From: Taxillus chinensis
Taxonomy: Eukaryota; Streptophyta; Magnoliopsida; Santalales; Loranthaceae
NCBI GenBank assembly: GCA_023512835.1
Contig: CM042087.1
Coordinates: forward strand, 17,578,853 to 17,642,852
Direction of reading: 5' to 3'
DNA: 64,000 nt
The first letter of the stretch is position 1, and the number at the start of each line of letters is the position of its first letter. The position numbers were made by a program, and so were the translations under genes. Below the pieces are notes generated by a model. That model made no database searches. It worked only from the letters and a program-made list of their open reading frames with translations, and was not told the DNA's origin. Below, in pieces: positions 22,567-34,635 of the stretch.

Positions 22567-23527
22567 AATTCATTTAAGTGTGACCTCCTATATGAATATT
22601 GGTCTTCAATGGCGTGTTGTTTGGATATTTTCATATATACGTGCCACGTGTTTGAAAATATGCCTGTGTGGCTAGGTTTGTGAGCCTGTGAATGTATGCA
22701 TGCTATGTGTTCGATAATATGCTTGCGTGGCAATGCCTATTATGTGTTTGATAATATGCCTGTGTGGCAATGCCTATTAAGTGTTTGGTAATATGCCTGT
22801 GTGGTTATGCCTATTACGTGTTTGATTTTATGCATGTGTGGCAGGAATGTATGTTATGTTTGATTGTATGGTTGTTAGCCTGAGAGGCTGTGGAAACTAT
22901 TTGCCTAAGAGACGGTTAAACTATTTGCCTGAGAGGCGGTTAAATATTTTCCCGAGAGGCGGTTAAACTGTTCTGTGGATATGTGCCTAAGAGGCAGTGA
23001 CTGAGCCTGTGTGGCTGTGGATACGTGGGGCCTGTGTGGCCTGTCTATTTATACCTATTTAATTACTCGTACCATGATATTGCATATGTACACGTGGCAT
23101 GTAGATGCTAGGAGCATGGGATGGGTTGGGGTGACATGATCCCTACTGAGCTCTGGTTGCTCACCGCTCCTACTGTGTTTGGTTTTTCTTCAGGGACCTA
23201 CAGGCGTTAGGCGGGAACACCCAAGTGGAAGGCAGTTCTATTTTGTGGCTTTGCTTATTGTTATTTGAGTTTTGTTGTTTTTGTGTGAGCTTTGTAACCC
23301 CAGTGGGGAGATATTGAAATGAAGAGTTTAATGTAATAAAAGCATATTTTGACACGTTTGTAATGGTTTAAACTTAATAAATATAAGATTTTGTCTCTCG
23401 AATATTTGTTATGAAGAGTATGGTGTCCTGTGTGGGCATGTTGTATCCTACCCTCTTTATCTAAACTCGGGTAAAGGGAGGGTCACGTTCCGGTCTCCTC
23501 GGGTTGGAAATCCGGGGCATGACAATA

Positions 23528-23543
23528 TGGTATCAGAGCATGG
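23528..23543 (+). other. Primer binding site, Met-tRNA
   Basis: TGGTATCAGAGCATGG begins three bases after the LTR end and matches the plant initiator Met-tRNA primer site. Confidence 0.9.
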
Positions 23544-24033
23544 TCTAGTTGGCCTAGGGTAGTGGGCGGACTTGGTTATCTTGAGTCCTTTGGAGGAGCC
23601 TGGAGGGACATGCCTGATCAACATGGTCCTCTTTGAGCCTCTAAGGTGTACTTAGGGTAGTTCAGTCTTATGGTAGGATTTGCATGCATGGGCATTAGGG
23701 CACTAGTTGCATTTTCTTATGTGTGTTTGTGTGGATGCCGTACATGTGGAACACAAAAAAAATAAAAATAATAAAAAAATAAAAATGTTATGTGCAATGT
23801 GGATTGAATCGTGACAATCCGAAATGTGATTAAGTGTGAAATATTAAATGCGATTCTTTTCTTGTTTATATGAGTTGTGTGCAATGTGGATTGAACGGTG
23901 TAATGTGGATTAATGCAAAGAGTATAATGCTATGTGACAGTTGTAGTAGAATTGTTAAGTGGGGTAGAGGTAGTGTCGCACGATAGTTAGTGAATGCGAT
24001 TTGATGATTATCCTTCTTACTTCGTGTAGTAAG

Positions 24034-25165
24034 AATGCCGCCGAGGAGAGTGATACGTGCGTCCGGGCAGTGGTCGATGAGTCATTTGCCCGTGAGGGCC
24101 AGTGCGGGACAACCCGCTGGAGGACATCTTGTTGTTGCTAGCGCAACTGCGTGAGGGCATCCGGCAAGAAGTCCAGGAGCTGAGGGAAGGTATCCGGCAA
24201 GAAGTTCGGGAGGAGGTGCGCCGTGAGATGGCGGCACAGCAGGTGGTGCCACCACCACCACCACTAGTGGGGGAGCTACCTCGTGAGCGTGAGAGTTCGT
24301 TGGGTGGCGTACCGATGCACCGTGCAGAGGATGATGTTGTGACGAGGTTCCGAAAGGAACAACCTCCAAGGTTCAAGGGAGAAGGTGATCCCGTGGTAGC
24401 TGAGCATTGGCTGAGGCAGATCGAGCATGTATTTTCCTTTCTCCTACCCCGGGAGGAGGATAAAGTGTGGCTGGCCATTCGGAAGCTGGAGGGGAATGCT
24501 TTGGAGTGGTGGCTGAGTGTCGTGGGGAGCCGTGCAGTACAGTTTATGATTTGGGAGGAGTTCTTGTAGCTCTTTCATGATGAGTTCTTCCCGGAGTCTT
24601 TGAAGTGGCAGAAAAGAGAGGAGTTTGGCAGCCTGAAACAAGGATCAAAGACGGTGCCTGAGTACGAGCGTGAATTCTGGAGCTTGAGTATATTTTCTCC
24701 TGAGATAGTGGCTAGGGAGGACCTGAAGGCCCATAAGTTCACCTTAGGTCTCAGGCCAGCCCTTAGGCAGAGGGTGGCAATTCTGCATTTGAGAACCTAT
24801 GCTGAGGTTGTGGAGACAGCTCGTATAGCTGAGAGGCAGCTGGATGATGGGAGGCAGGCCCATCAGGGTGGATCGGAACTCGATTTAGGGTCCAAGAGGC
24901 CCAAGACTGAGGAAAAAGATAGCAGCTCTTTCCGCAATAGGGGTCAATCATTAGTGAATCCAGGGAGGTTCACCTAGGGCAGCAGTAGGCAGGGAGGTTC
25001 AGCGGGAGGTCTCCCCAGCGGTTGTCTTTGCTGTCACTTCAAGGGGGAGTGTCCCAAGAAGGACTGGCGGTGCAACAACTGTGGACGAGAGGGCCATTTG
25101 CGCCGGGTTTGTAGGAGTGGCAACAGGGGAGCAGGAGCTGTGGCATCCAGCATGAGGAGTAACTA
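24034..25165 (+). pseudogene. gag: Tk-4 gag with one nonsense codon
   Basis: ATG at 24034 starts MPPRRVIRAS, as usual for this family, but a frameshift follows before 24102. The main frame then runs 24102-24566 (REGIRQEVQELREGIRQEV repeat, PPRFKGEGDPVVAEHWLRQIE, NALEWWLSV, VQFMIWEEFL) to TAG at 24567-24569, where the sister copy at 21400 has CAG. Beyond it the Gag fold continues (FHDEFFPESLKWQKREEFGSL, KFTLGLRPALRQRV) to another stop at 24975. Zinc knuckles lie at about 25025-25110 (CCHFKGECPKKDW, CNNCGREGHL); the first lacks its usual His spacing. Homology ends near 25165. Confidence 0.85.
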
Positions 25166-25406
25166 CAGGGTCACTTCTTGTATTTGTTGTTTATGATTTG
25201 ATGTATATATTGAGACGTGTTTTGATATGTGTATTTGTGGCATGCGGGTATGTGTTATATGTATTGTGTTGCATGTGGTGATAGATTGTGGTGGTGTTTT
25301 TGTTGAGTTTGCGGACGTATGTCCTGTTACATGTTGTGTGCGATGTATAACCCATTTGGGTGTTATGGCTTGCTGTCTTGCAAATGGGCCGCATGTTATG
25401 TATTTA

Positions 25407-25529
25407 TTCGCGTGGGTAGACGGTGTCTAGTGTGGAGGCAAGAACAGAAGGACACTTGCAAGGTAGGGGTTCTGTTCCTCTTTGAACCTATCCCAGGGCC
25501 TTGGCCTTGTGGTAGGAAATCTGGTTATG

Positions 25530-25587
<58 letters not shown>

Positions 25588-26520
25588 AATTCATATAAGT
25601 GTGACCACTTATATGAATGTTGGCCTTCAATGGCGTGTTGTTTGGATATTTTCATATATGCGTGCCATGTGTTTGAAAATATGCCTGTGTGGCTAGGTTT
25701 GTGAGCCTGTAAATGTATGCATGCTATGTGGTTGATAATATGCCTGAGTGGCAATGCCTATTATGTGTTCGATAATATGCCTGTGTGGCAATACCTATTA
25801 AGTGTTTGGTAATATGCCTGTATGGTTATGCCTATTATGTGTTTGATTTTGTGCCTGTGTGGCAGGAATGTATGTTATGTTTGATTGTATGGTTGTTAGC
25901 CTGAGAGGCTGTGGAAACTATTTGCCTGAGAGGCGGTTAAATATTTGCCCGAGAGGCGGTTAAACTGTTCTATGGATATGTGCCTAAGAGGCGATGGTCG
26001 AGCCTGTGTGGCTGTGGATACGCGGGGCCTGTGTGGCTTGTCTATTTATAGATGTTTAATTACTCGTACCACGACACTGCACATGTACACGTGGTATGTA
26101 GATGCTAGGAGCATGGGAAGGGTTGGGGAGATATGATCCCTACTGAGCTATAGTTACTCACCCCTCCTACTGTGTTTGGTTTTTCTTCAAGGACGTACGG
26201 GCGTTAGGTGGGGACACCCAAGTGGAAGGCGGTTCGTTTTGTGGCTTTGCTTATTGTTATTTGAGTTTTGTTGTTTTTGTGTGAGCTTTGTAACCCAGTG
26301 GGGAGATATTGAAATGAGGAGTTTAATGTAATAAAAGCATGTTTGGACACGTTTGTAATGGTTTGAACTTAATAAATATAAGATTTTGTCTCTCTGAATA
26401 TTTGTTGTGAAGAGTATGGTGTCTTGTGTGGGCATGTTGTATTCTACCCCCTTTATCCAAACTCGGGTAAAAGGAGGGTCACGTTCCGGTCTCCTCGAGT
26501 TGGAAATCCGAGGCATGACA
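25407..26520 (+). repeat. 3' LTR of Tk-4 lacking U3
   Basis: Aligns with the 5' LTR from about 22396 onward and ends GAGGCATGACA before the CCTAT duplication. Its first about 625 bp (the dyads, palindromes and TATA) and the polypurine tract are missing. The preceding 25175-25406 matches the internal region just upstream of the PPT in Tk-1. The junction carries the shared TTCGCG. Confidence 0.85.
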
Positions 26521-29500
26521 CCTATAACAGTGAGCGAGTATAGAGAGGGGGTGAACCACAACCTATGAACTAACCACATATAAATATTTAAATTTTAATG
26601 CCAAAAACACAATGAACACATTGCAATTAGAAATGAAAACTACAACAATGCAAACATTGAAAACTCAATCTCTAATCTTCACACCCGTAACAGTGACTAC
26701 ATACAAACATTTAAATTTCAAATACACAAACAGAATGAACGCTATGGAAAATGAAATCACAAATTCCATGAGAGACTAAGATGAAGTCATGGAAAATTCA
26801 AAACACAATCTTTAATTTTAAAAGTCACAATCTCTAATTTCCAGCCAAATATTCACTAGTTTAATTCATGGAAATTCAAAGCAAAATCCAAGGTTTGTGT
26901 TGAATACCTCATTCGAGGTGAGATTGCGGCATGGGCATGCAAGGGGTTAGGGACGTGGTCATCTATATCCAGGCGGCCGTCATCAAGATCTCATCAGTGG
27001 TTGTCTGTGTCCAGGCAGTCCAGGTGAGGGTCGAGGCGCCGTTGGGGGTGTCGATGGGCGTGCGAGGGGTTAGGAACACGATCACCTACGTCCAAGCGGT
27101 CATCGTCGAGATCTCGTCAATGGTCGATTGCGTCTAGGTAATGGTCGGGGGTCGAAGCGGTCCAGCAGCGTCGACATGTTGTTAAGGGTGTCGAGGCATC
27201 GAGATGAGATTAAGCGTCAAGCGGGGAGAAAACCGTGTGCGAGATAGTTTGAGATGCATTCTAGTGTAACGCGCTATATGAATATGAAATAGTCTTATAT
27301 ATATTACATACATGCCGTTAATTGAGTGCCATTTTGAGTGTTTTTCCTTTGATTTTATAGTTATATATTTATAATTCTATTTTGTTTTCTTTTTTTTTTT
27401 AATAATTTTTATATAATAGCTCAGGAAGCCCCCAAATACTTCATGAGATTGGCGAGTGTCTTATTCAATATTTGAATACTCTGCCCATATTCATATCTAT
27501 TAAAGTTAGAATCGCATAAATAATTATTAATTATATTGTTATTGCAATATCTAAGATAAATATGTTTTAATGATCAATAATTTTTTAATTATGATGGTTT
27601 CTACTAAATATTTTAAGTTATCCAACCGAATATACACTTATTAAATAAAAATCTGCTCAAATAGCCTAATAGTTTTTTTGTTTTGTTTTACCTCTGGCCT
27701 AATGCATCGAGTTGTTGGGTTTATTGGGATCTCGCCACTCTCCGTATATATGTCTGTAAATGATAAAAACAAAAAGTGTTCCTTTAATTTTAATTTCACA
27801 TTTAAATTCTGATGAATGGGAGAAATTCATATTTTTTTTTAATTATATAATAATGACAAAGTCATATTATATATTTTACTCCATATTTTAAACTTATGGA
27901 TCGCATGACCTTATATTTGTAATGCGATAATAAGTGATTTAAATTTAGTCTTTATTCATTAAAAGTGTTCCTACTATTTTTGTTTTACTTTTCAAAATTA
28001 TAAAAGTCTCAAAAATTATTATTTAAAAAATAAAATGTCAAGCATGTGTTTTAGACTCATGTTATTTTAACTAAATCTTCTTTTAAAAAACAAAATTCAT
28101 TCGCATGTCGGGCATGTGTCGCGCGGTATGGTGTCGGTGTCATACACTGCTTATATTTATGAATATTAAAATATTGTTATCGACAAATATAACCGATATT
28201 ATCAAATTTTAGTTATTTAACAAAATAAGGTGGTTAGTCCTTGAACCAATAACTTGGATTAGGACAAATGCTTTATTTAGTAACACTGACTGACAGAGCA
28301 GTGCCGTAGAGGTCGCTGTCGACAACGACAAAGCACGAGGATGATATTTGAGATGGGTTTCCTTAAACGAAACGTGAACGAGATAATTTACAATTTCTCG
28401 CTGAATTTTATCGCATAGGAGTGGGCGGTGCGCGTGTTATTTTCGAAATCAATTTGTCCGTTTCCCTCGTCACGGATGCATACTCATGACTACGCGTTAA
28501 TATTTTATTAGTTAAATGATTTGATCAGGTTAGGAGCAGCTTCACGTATTGTTTAGATTGCACATCTTGACCATCTGAACAAAATATATATATAAGTCAA
28601 ATATCAAGAAAGAAAGGAAAAACATGACTGTAGCTTGCACGGCACATCCTCACCCACCCTTGCTCTCACACTTGACGCCAATGCGGTCACAATCACACAA
28701 CACAAGTGCAGCCATGCAATGCTCTCCAGCTCTAGACCCAGACAATTAGCGGCCATTTTCCCTTCCTGCTCTCCGCCTGACCTCAACGCCAGGCTGCTGT
28801 CGAAAGTGACCATCGACCAATAACAAGCAATAGCCCAAGCCCCAAGCTCGTAGCCTGCTCGTGAGGATGACCGACCACTGCCGGATGGACGTTTGGACTT
28901 TGAATAATTGGACGATTGGAAGACCAAAACTCGCCGTCTTCGATCTCCCCAACCTCTGGCATTGCTGGGTAGCCTGCGTTGGACTTGAGGACAACTAGAT
29001 CAATACGATGATGGGCCTATGCCAAACTTGCTCAACTCTCGATCTTTGGTACATGTACCTATTCGGTACTCCTTTTTCCAATTCTGGTGACTTCGTAAAT
29101 TTGATTTTGTCTTTTGATAGTTGTTAGTTTGGTATTATGTTATTCTGCCCTTTGTTAATGTTTTGATTTAGAATATTTTAAAATACATAAAATAGTATTT
29201 GGTGTTTCATGATGCATTGTTTAATGTATTGTCGATTTATGATTGTATTTTGTTGTCGATGTTTGTGGTGCTTGCTATTATATTTCAGTTGTTGCATGTC
29301 GATGCTCTTACAATAAATAAATTTATAATAAGAAAATTCAAAAATTTTATTCTTGTAGAGCTATAAGGATTTTATAACATTTTATATAATATTTTTTTTA
29401 GTGATGTTATATATTTAAGCTTTGTAATGAATATTGTATACCTTAAAAATTATCTTGAAGTCGCCACTGCACGTAGGTACACACAAGCTAGGCTTGTATA

Positions 29501-30285
29501 TAGCATCACCCTTTCTAACAGGGCAAATTATGAGCTATAGATATGATTGATTTTCAAAAGAATAATGGGATATTAATTTAGTTTGGTAATATTATATTTT
29601 TAAAAGAAGTTATTTTTTGCTATATTAAAAAAAACTATAAAAACAAACAATGTTTGGTAAACTATGTTTCTCAAAGTGTTATAAATTCTAAGACCATCTC
29701 CAACCCGTACGCTAAAACCTAAATATAACGTTAAAGTAAGAAATTTTTGCTCTAAAGAAGCACTATCACCATGCATTATTTCGCTAAAGTTTAACGCAAT
29801 ATACAGTACTGCATCATATTTGATGTCGTATTGTTGTTGCGCTATTGTCGTTTGCAACTACTGCTGCCGCGCTATCGTCATTCACAATTACTGTTGTCGC
29901 CCTCTAGTCCGACTAGATCGAGATCAACGAGAAGATAGTTGACATGCTCACCTCCATCTACATGTCCGTTATCCCCTGCGTCGTCAAGATGAACTACTCC
30001 ACTCTTCCACTGTCGTTGCTGCTCCGCAGCCTGGTTTCCTTCGTGCTCCAGACCTCCATGCTCCTGACTACAACATCAACTGAAATACAATAAGTTTTAA
30101 AATAAAATGAAAAACGCAACATAAACTTGAAAAATTAAATACCTTGAAAAATCATTTCCAAATCCTCCTAGCAAATTAAAGTACTGACCAAAATCATTTA
30201 AGTTGCTTTGAGTTCCTTGTCCATGACTTTCAGCCCCAGTTCTTGTTGTTGACATCTTTTCTACATAATTCTTAATTGTGATGAG
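26521..30285. other. AT-rich interval without recognisable genes
   Basis: Lies between Tk-4 and the Athila element, so it is probably older host or repeat sequence. 26521-26660 and 26690-26790 are loosely repeated (ATATAAATATTTAAATTT-like). 26931-27140 is a GC-richer tandem duplication listed separately. Short frames at 28604-28994 overlap in several phases and match no family I know. 27360-28260 and 29080-29680 are strongly AT-rich. No tRNA or rRNA was noticed. Confidence 0.5.
26931..27140 (+). repeat. Tandem duplication of about 123 bp in a GC-rich island
   Basis: Two units start ATGGGCATGCAAGGGGTTAG (26931) and ATGGGCGTGCGAGGGGTTAG (27054), and both stay open in the same phase (GMQGVRDVVIYIQAAVI / GVRGVRNTITYVQAVIV). 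The frame is short (68 codons), of unknown family, and may be accidental. Confidence 0.6.
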
Positions 30286-31892
30286 TGAAAAGAGCGTTTG
30301 TCGCACACACACTTCAAATAAAATTTAAACTAAGTATAACATAGGGCTAACATAGGTCGTTCACTAACCGGAGGACTTATAAAATTTAATTCAATCTATT
30401 TAATTACCTGTTTAATAAAAACTAATGAAAAAAAATAAATATCAAATTGGGGGGGGGGGGGGGGGATTTTTGATTGAATGAAAACTAATGAAAACTAATT
30501 AAAGCAAAGAATTTGAATTAAGAAAATCAATTAATCAAAGATGTAACCGGTTTAACTTCACACCTGAATGTTATTTATCACTATCCCAAAAGATTAATTA
30601 GATAAATTATGGCCCTATAATTCAAATGCATCAAGACATCATGAATACAATTAAATTATGAATTTATTCCAACTAGAATAATTATGAATCAATTCTTGAA
30701 AGACTGTCCGTTCCCTACGAAATAAATCTTTTCACCCAATAAAAATATTAACGCACGATGAATTATTAAATTAATACTCAACCGAGATATTAAATTAACA
30801 AATCAAAGAGATGGAGAATTAATTCATAGCACATAAAATACCGAATTAAATATTGAAACATAGATTCAAAACAAGCATCCAAAGTGCTACGCTAAACCGA
30901 TTACGAAATACTTACCCCTCCATGGGTTGGAAAATCACAAATCTGTTCGTAAAAAATTAGAACAACGAATAAAAAACAAATTAAGAAAAATAGGCTGTAA
31001 ACAATTAAACACTCTGTCTTGAACTCGATCTGAATCTTCAATGCCTGCTGCGCTAGAATTGGTGGAGACGGATGGATCGGAAACGGTTGCACGACGGAAG
31101 TGCGCTGGGTGTTGCTGCGCGAGATGGATGAATGAGAACTGCGCACGATGGGGATGTGATGGAGAGGCGAGCGTGAGTAGTGACGGGATGAAGGCCAGCA
31201 GACGTTGTGCGGCGCTGGAGGATTGGATGAATCGGTTCGCGTGATGGGTGAAGACGGCGCTGCATGGGTCTTCTACCTCCTCTCCTCTTCGGACATATGC
31301 ACGCGATTTAAATAGATGTGGGCATAATTCCTTGTCTGTAATGAATAAAGTTGCCTTATTTCTTCATCAAATCATACGTGGTCCCCATATCATTAACTCT
31401 TTCTTCCAAATTTGACTTCCCACCTATGTGATACACAATTTTTCTTTCTTCCCTTTCAATTCTACATGGGCCCACAAATATTAATGACATTTCTTTTCAA
31501 TTTCTTACAAGCCCAAACAAAAGCCAACTAATAAACATTTTTCAAACATAAGGTCTCCAACCTAAACCTACGTAATGCAGAATAATAATAATAATAATAA
31601 TAATAAATGTGAAACACAAAAAATCATTCAATAATACTATAAAATAAAAACATAATTCAATTAACTTAAATATATAAAATTAAAAATTAAACTCAGAAAA
31701 TTAATATTAAAATTGAAATAATCAATTTAACATTAAAAACCACCAAAATTAATATTAAATCTATAAAAGTGAATAAAATAGTAAATAATTAAAATTGAGG
31801 AAAACTATTATAAAAATACATTAATTCAACAAAATATTAAGTTAAAGCTCATAAATTAAATGCAAATTTAATGACAAATTACGCAGTTATCA
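30286..31892 (-). repeat. 3' LTR of the Athila element
   Basis: 1607 bp. Plus-strand ends TGAAAAGAGCG and GCAGTTATCA. Contains a 17-G run at 30449-30465 and about nine AAT units at 31581-31607; both differ in length from the 5' LTR. Confidence 0.9.
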
Positions 31893-31907
31893 AATTCCCC
31901 TACACTT
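31893..31907 (-). other. Polypurine tract next to the Athila 3' LTR
   Basis: Minus strand AAGTGTAGGGGAATT immediately precedes the LTR end, as expected for a 3' polypurine tract. Confidence 0.65.
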
Positions 31908-33145
31908 GAATTTTGGTCGTCCTCGAACAAAAACAATGATTAAGTACTAAACAAAGATCATCTAATTATGCAAATTTAAATATATAAAGAGAACAACTCA
32001 AGTATAACGAATCAAGTTCTAGTATGGATGTGAGTGTGTGCACTAAAATTATTCAACTACCACACCTGCTCAATTTAAACCCTCATTCATAACACTTAAT
32101 CAAGCTACACAAATATGTAGTTCTCAATCAATTAACTTGAAAAAGCATGCTTAAAATTTAATATCATAATTTATGTATACTGGAAACATCATGCCATGTA
32201 CCATACCAACACTTAAAGATAAAACAAATCGGTGATACGCATGAGGAACTAAACAAGATATAAAATAAATGAATTGCTATCTCACTCTTTTTTTTTTCAC
32301 AATCTACAGATTTTCTCTTTTTTTCTTTTTCATATAATTGATAATAATGTGGGTATACTGCAATGCTTTACAAAGGGTGCATTTTATGCTTCTTTCTCCT
32401 TTGATGAGTTATGCATCTCCACAATCCAGAATCTTCTCTTTTTTTCTTTTCATTTAAGCACACAAGTTTAGTTCAAAATAGTCCCAATTTGCAAGAAAAA
32501 CTTCAAGTGGAGGCATGAGTAACATGTAATAATATCTAAAGTATGTCAAAATATATAACATTAATAATCAAGCACAGCTCAAAAACAGCTAATATCATAG
32601 TTTCTACAATTTGTATTTCTCAAATAAGGTATAAATTCATGCTAAATCAATCAAGCATAGTAGTTAAAAATTATAGTTGTGAACAATGTGGGTATCCATA
32701 CTACACAACTTAATTCTAACTACTCAAGATTCTCAATTATTATTCAAATAATGCATAATCAAATAAAGTCAAATTGGAACTAACATAAGCGCAAAGATTT
32801 ATAAAAAATTCAAGTGTCAATCAAGTTCAAAATTAAAAACATACAGCCTAAAAACAAAAATAAAGCACACAAAAATAAAAGAATTTTTTTTTGGTTTTTT
32901 GTGATTTTTTGTGAATTTAAAAATAAATAAATAAACAAACCGAGGAAAAACACAATAGCAAAAAAAAACTAAGGAAAAACACACCAAATTTTTTTTAATT
33001 AAACTAAACTAAGTGTTCCCTCTTCCACACTTAAATGTTGCATTGTCCTCAATGTAACCCAAAAATAGAAGCTATGGGCATGAAATGCAATTCTAAAAAT
33101 GAACAATGAATAATAAATGAGAAGGAAAGAAACAACCTGATGGAC
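31908..33145. other. Athila 3' internal spacer, no gene seen
   Basis: This is where some Athila elements carry an env-like gene. Here it is A/T-rich with homopolymer runs and no substantial minus-strand frame. A second purine tract (minus AGTGTGGAAGAGGGAACA) lies at 33013-33031, just after the end of pol. Confidence 0.55.
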
Positions 33146-33578
33146 TCAAAGAATGACAGGGTCGTACAGTTGGATAGAATCCAACGCAGGTAGAGGATAT
33201 CCCCCATAGAAGTGCTTGAGTCGATGTCCGTTGACCGTGAAGTTATGTCCTGATTCTTCCTGAATGATCTCCACTACACCATATGGAAAGACACAAACTA
33301 CAGTATAGGGGCCAGTCCATCTCGTCCTCAGCTTACCAGGTATAAGCTTAAATCTCGAAGTATAAAGAAGAACACGCTCGCCTTCTTCGAACTCCCTCTT
33401 GTGAATTATCCTATCATGGGCAGCCTTGGACTTCTCCTTGTAGAGCCTTGCATTATCATAAGAATCCAAACGAAGCTCCTCAAGCTCCTGAAGTTGAAGT
33501 TTCCTTTGCTCCCCTGCTTGGGCCAAGTCTAGGTTGCAAGCTTTGACTGCCCAATATGCTCGATGCTCCACCTCTACT
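33146..33578 (-). pseudogene. Athila integrase, C-terminal part
   Basis: Minus strand. Starts with VEVEHRAYWAVKACNLDL, the direct continuation of the core that ends at 36912, and runs through a long helical segment (LQELEELRLDSYDNARLYKEK) to the GPF/Y-type domain (LRTRWTGPYTVVCVFPYG, FTVNGHRLKHFYGG) and a stop at 33146. The separation is caused by the insertion 33579-36911, flanked by CTACT (33574-33578 and 36912-36916). Confidence 0.9.
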
Positions 33579-34588
33579 TGTAACGCCCCCAACTTTGAAA
33601 CCTCCAAACCGGGTGCGTTAGCGGAAATTAAATATACAAATTTTATATCGATTTTAAACTATTACTTATTTAATCAAACAAACCGTTCATTATTACAAAT
33701 TTCAATCCAAGATCTTTAAGGTTTAGGGGTTTAGAGACTAAGTGTCCATAACCTACTATTACATAACAAAGCACACGAGCAAACAACTTAATAAATCTTT
33801 AAAATTTTACACAACTTTATTTCCAAGCACTTCTCGACTCCTTATCCTAGTTTCTCCATCCCTTAATTACCTGGGGTTGGAGAAGAAATCATAAAAAGGG
33901 TGAGCTCAAATAGCCCAGTAAGGGTAAACATAAGTGGGTAAGGAAAATCATGAAGATATCGAACATAGGAAATACCATATAATATTTACACATCATACAT
34001 GATCAACATTTCACAAGGAAATCATAACATGGAAGATTATGTTTGGACATCGTATCATAACATCATGATCCAGGTTAACTACTCAGATGCCGTATCATAA
34101 CATAACATATTATCAGCTGGATTGACACTCTCCAGTGATGTTCTTTACCCAATGCATTGGAGGTCTTTCTGGAACCACCCATCATAAACTTACTTTGTCC
34201 AACATAAGAGGTTAGAACAACTTTAGCATACATAACTTGAGGCATATCATAGAATTCCAATAAAACATTCAAGGTTAACAAGGATAACCACGAATATCAA
34301 AATGGTTATCTACCCCAATCAATAGCATAGATTATCAAGAGGGAGATTAAAAAGAGACTAATTTAATCTTCTCAACAATAAAATGGAATTAGAAGAATAA
34401 GAAACATAAAACTCTTACAATAATAATTTCAAATAAAATAAGATAAAGAGGAAGAGAAAAGTGAGAATAAAGAAAAGAAAAACCCTTACAATCGCTTGTC
34501 GTTCTCCGCGTTCTAAACCTTAAAAAAATATCAAAACACTAAATTAGCATTAATGCTTGAAAAGTTCAATATCACACATATCTCCTTT

Positions 34589-34635
<47 letters not shown>

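Larger units (their letters stand above)
21771..23524 (+). repeat. Complete 5' LTR of Tk-4
   Basis: 1754 bp from TGTAATCACCCG to GGGGCATGACA. U3 holds two 28-bp ACGT dyads exactly 100 bp apart and two ATCAAAAC palindromes, then TATA at 22279-22287. Downstream are (AG)17 at 22341-22374, a TA run at 22526-22563, degenerate repeats of about 45 bp with ATGCCTGTGTGGC (22640-22860) and GCCTGAGAGGCGGTTAAA units (22877-22970). Confidence 0.9.
21771..26520 (+). mobile_element. Tk-4, Tekay-like gypsy element with target duplication
   Basis: Flanked by CCTAT at 21766-21770 and 26521-26525, so both outer ends are original. Internal order: complete 5' LTR, Met-tRNA PBS, leader, gag, a short 3' internal piece, and a 3' LTR lacking its U3. 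Protease, RT, RNase H, integrase and the polypurine tract are deleted, which makes it non-autonomous now. It is in the opposite orientation to Tk-1 and Tk-2. Confidence 0.9.

Noticed and set aside
22280..22573. Frames over the AG and TA microsatellites encoding long RE or IY runs
   Set aside because: They are translations of simple repeats in an LTR, open on both strands, with no family resemblance.
28604..28994. Possible host gene with overlapping frames on both strands
   Set aside because: Short, mutually overlapping, no domains, no splice pattern that I can support.
29690..29720. CCATCTCCAACCC motif resembling the end of a plant MITE
   Set aside because: No partner inverted repeat or target duplication could be found nearby.
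31041..31265. Small frames in the Athila 3' LTR, repeated at 42926-43114
   Set aside because: They lie inside both LTRs, are open on both strands and differ between copies by frameshifts.
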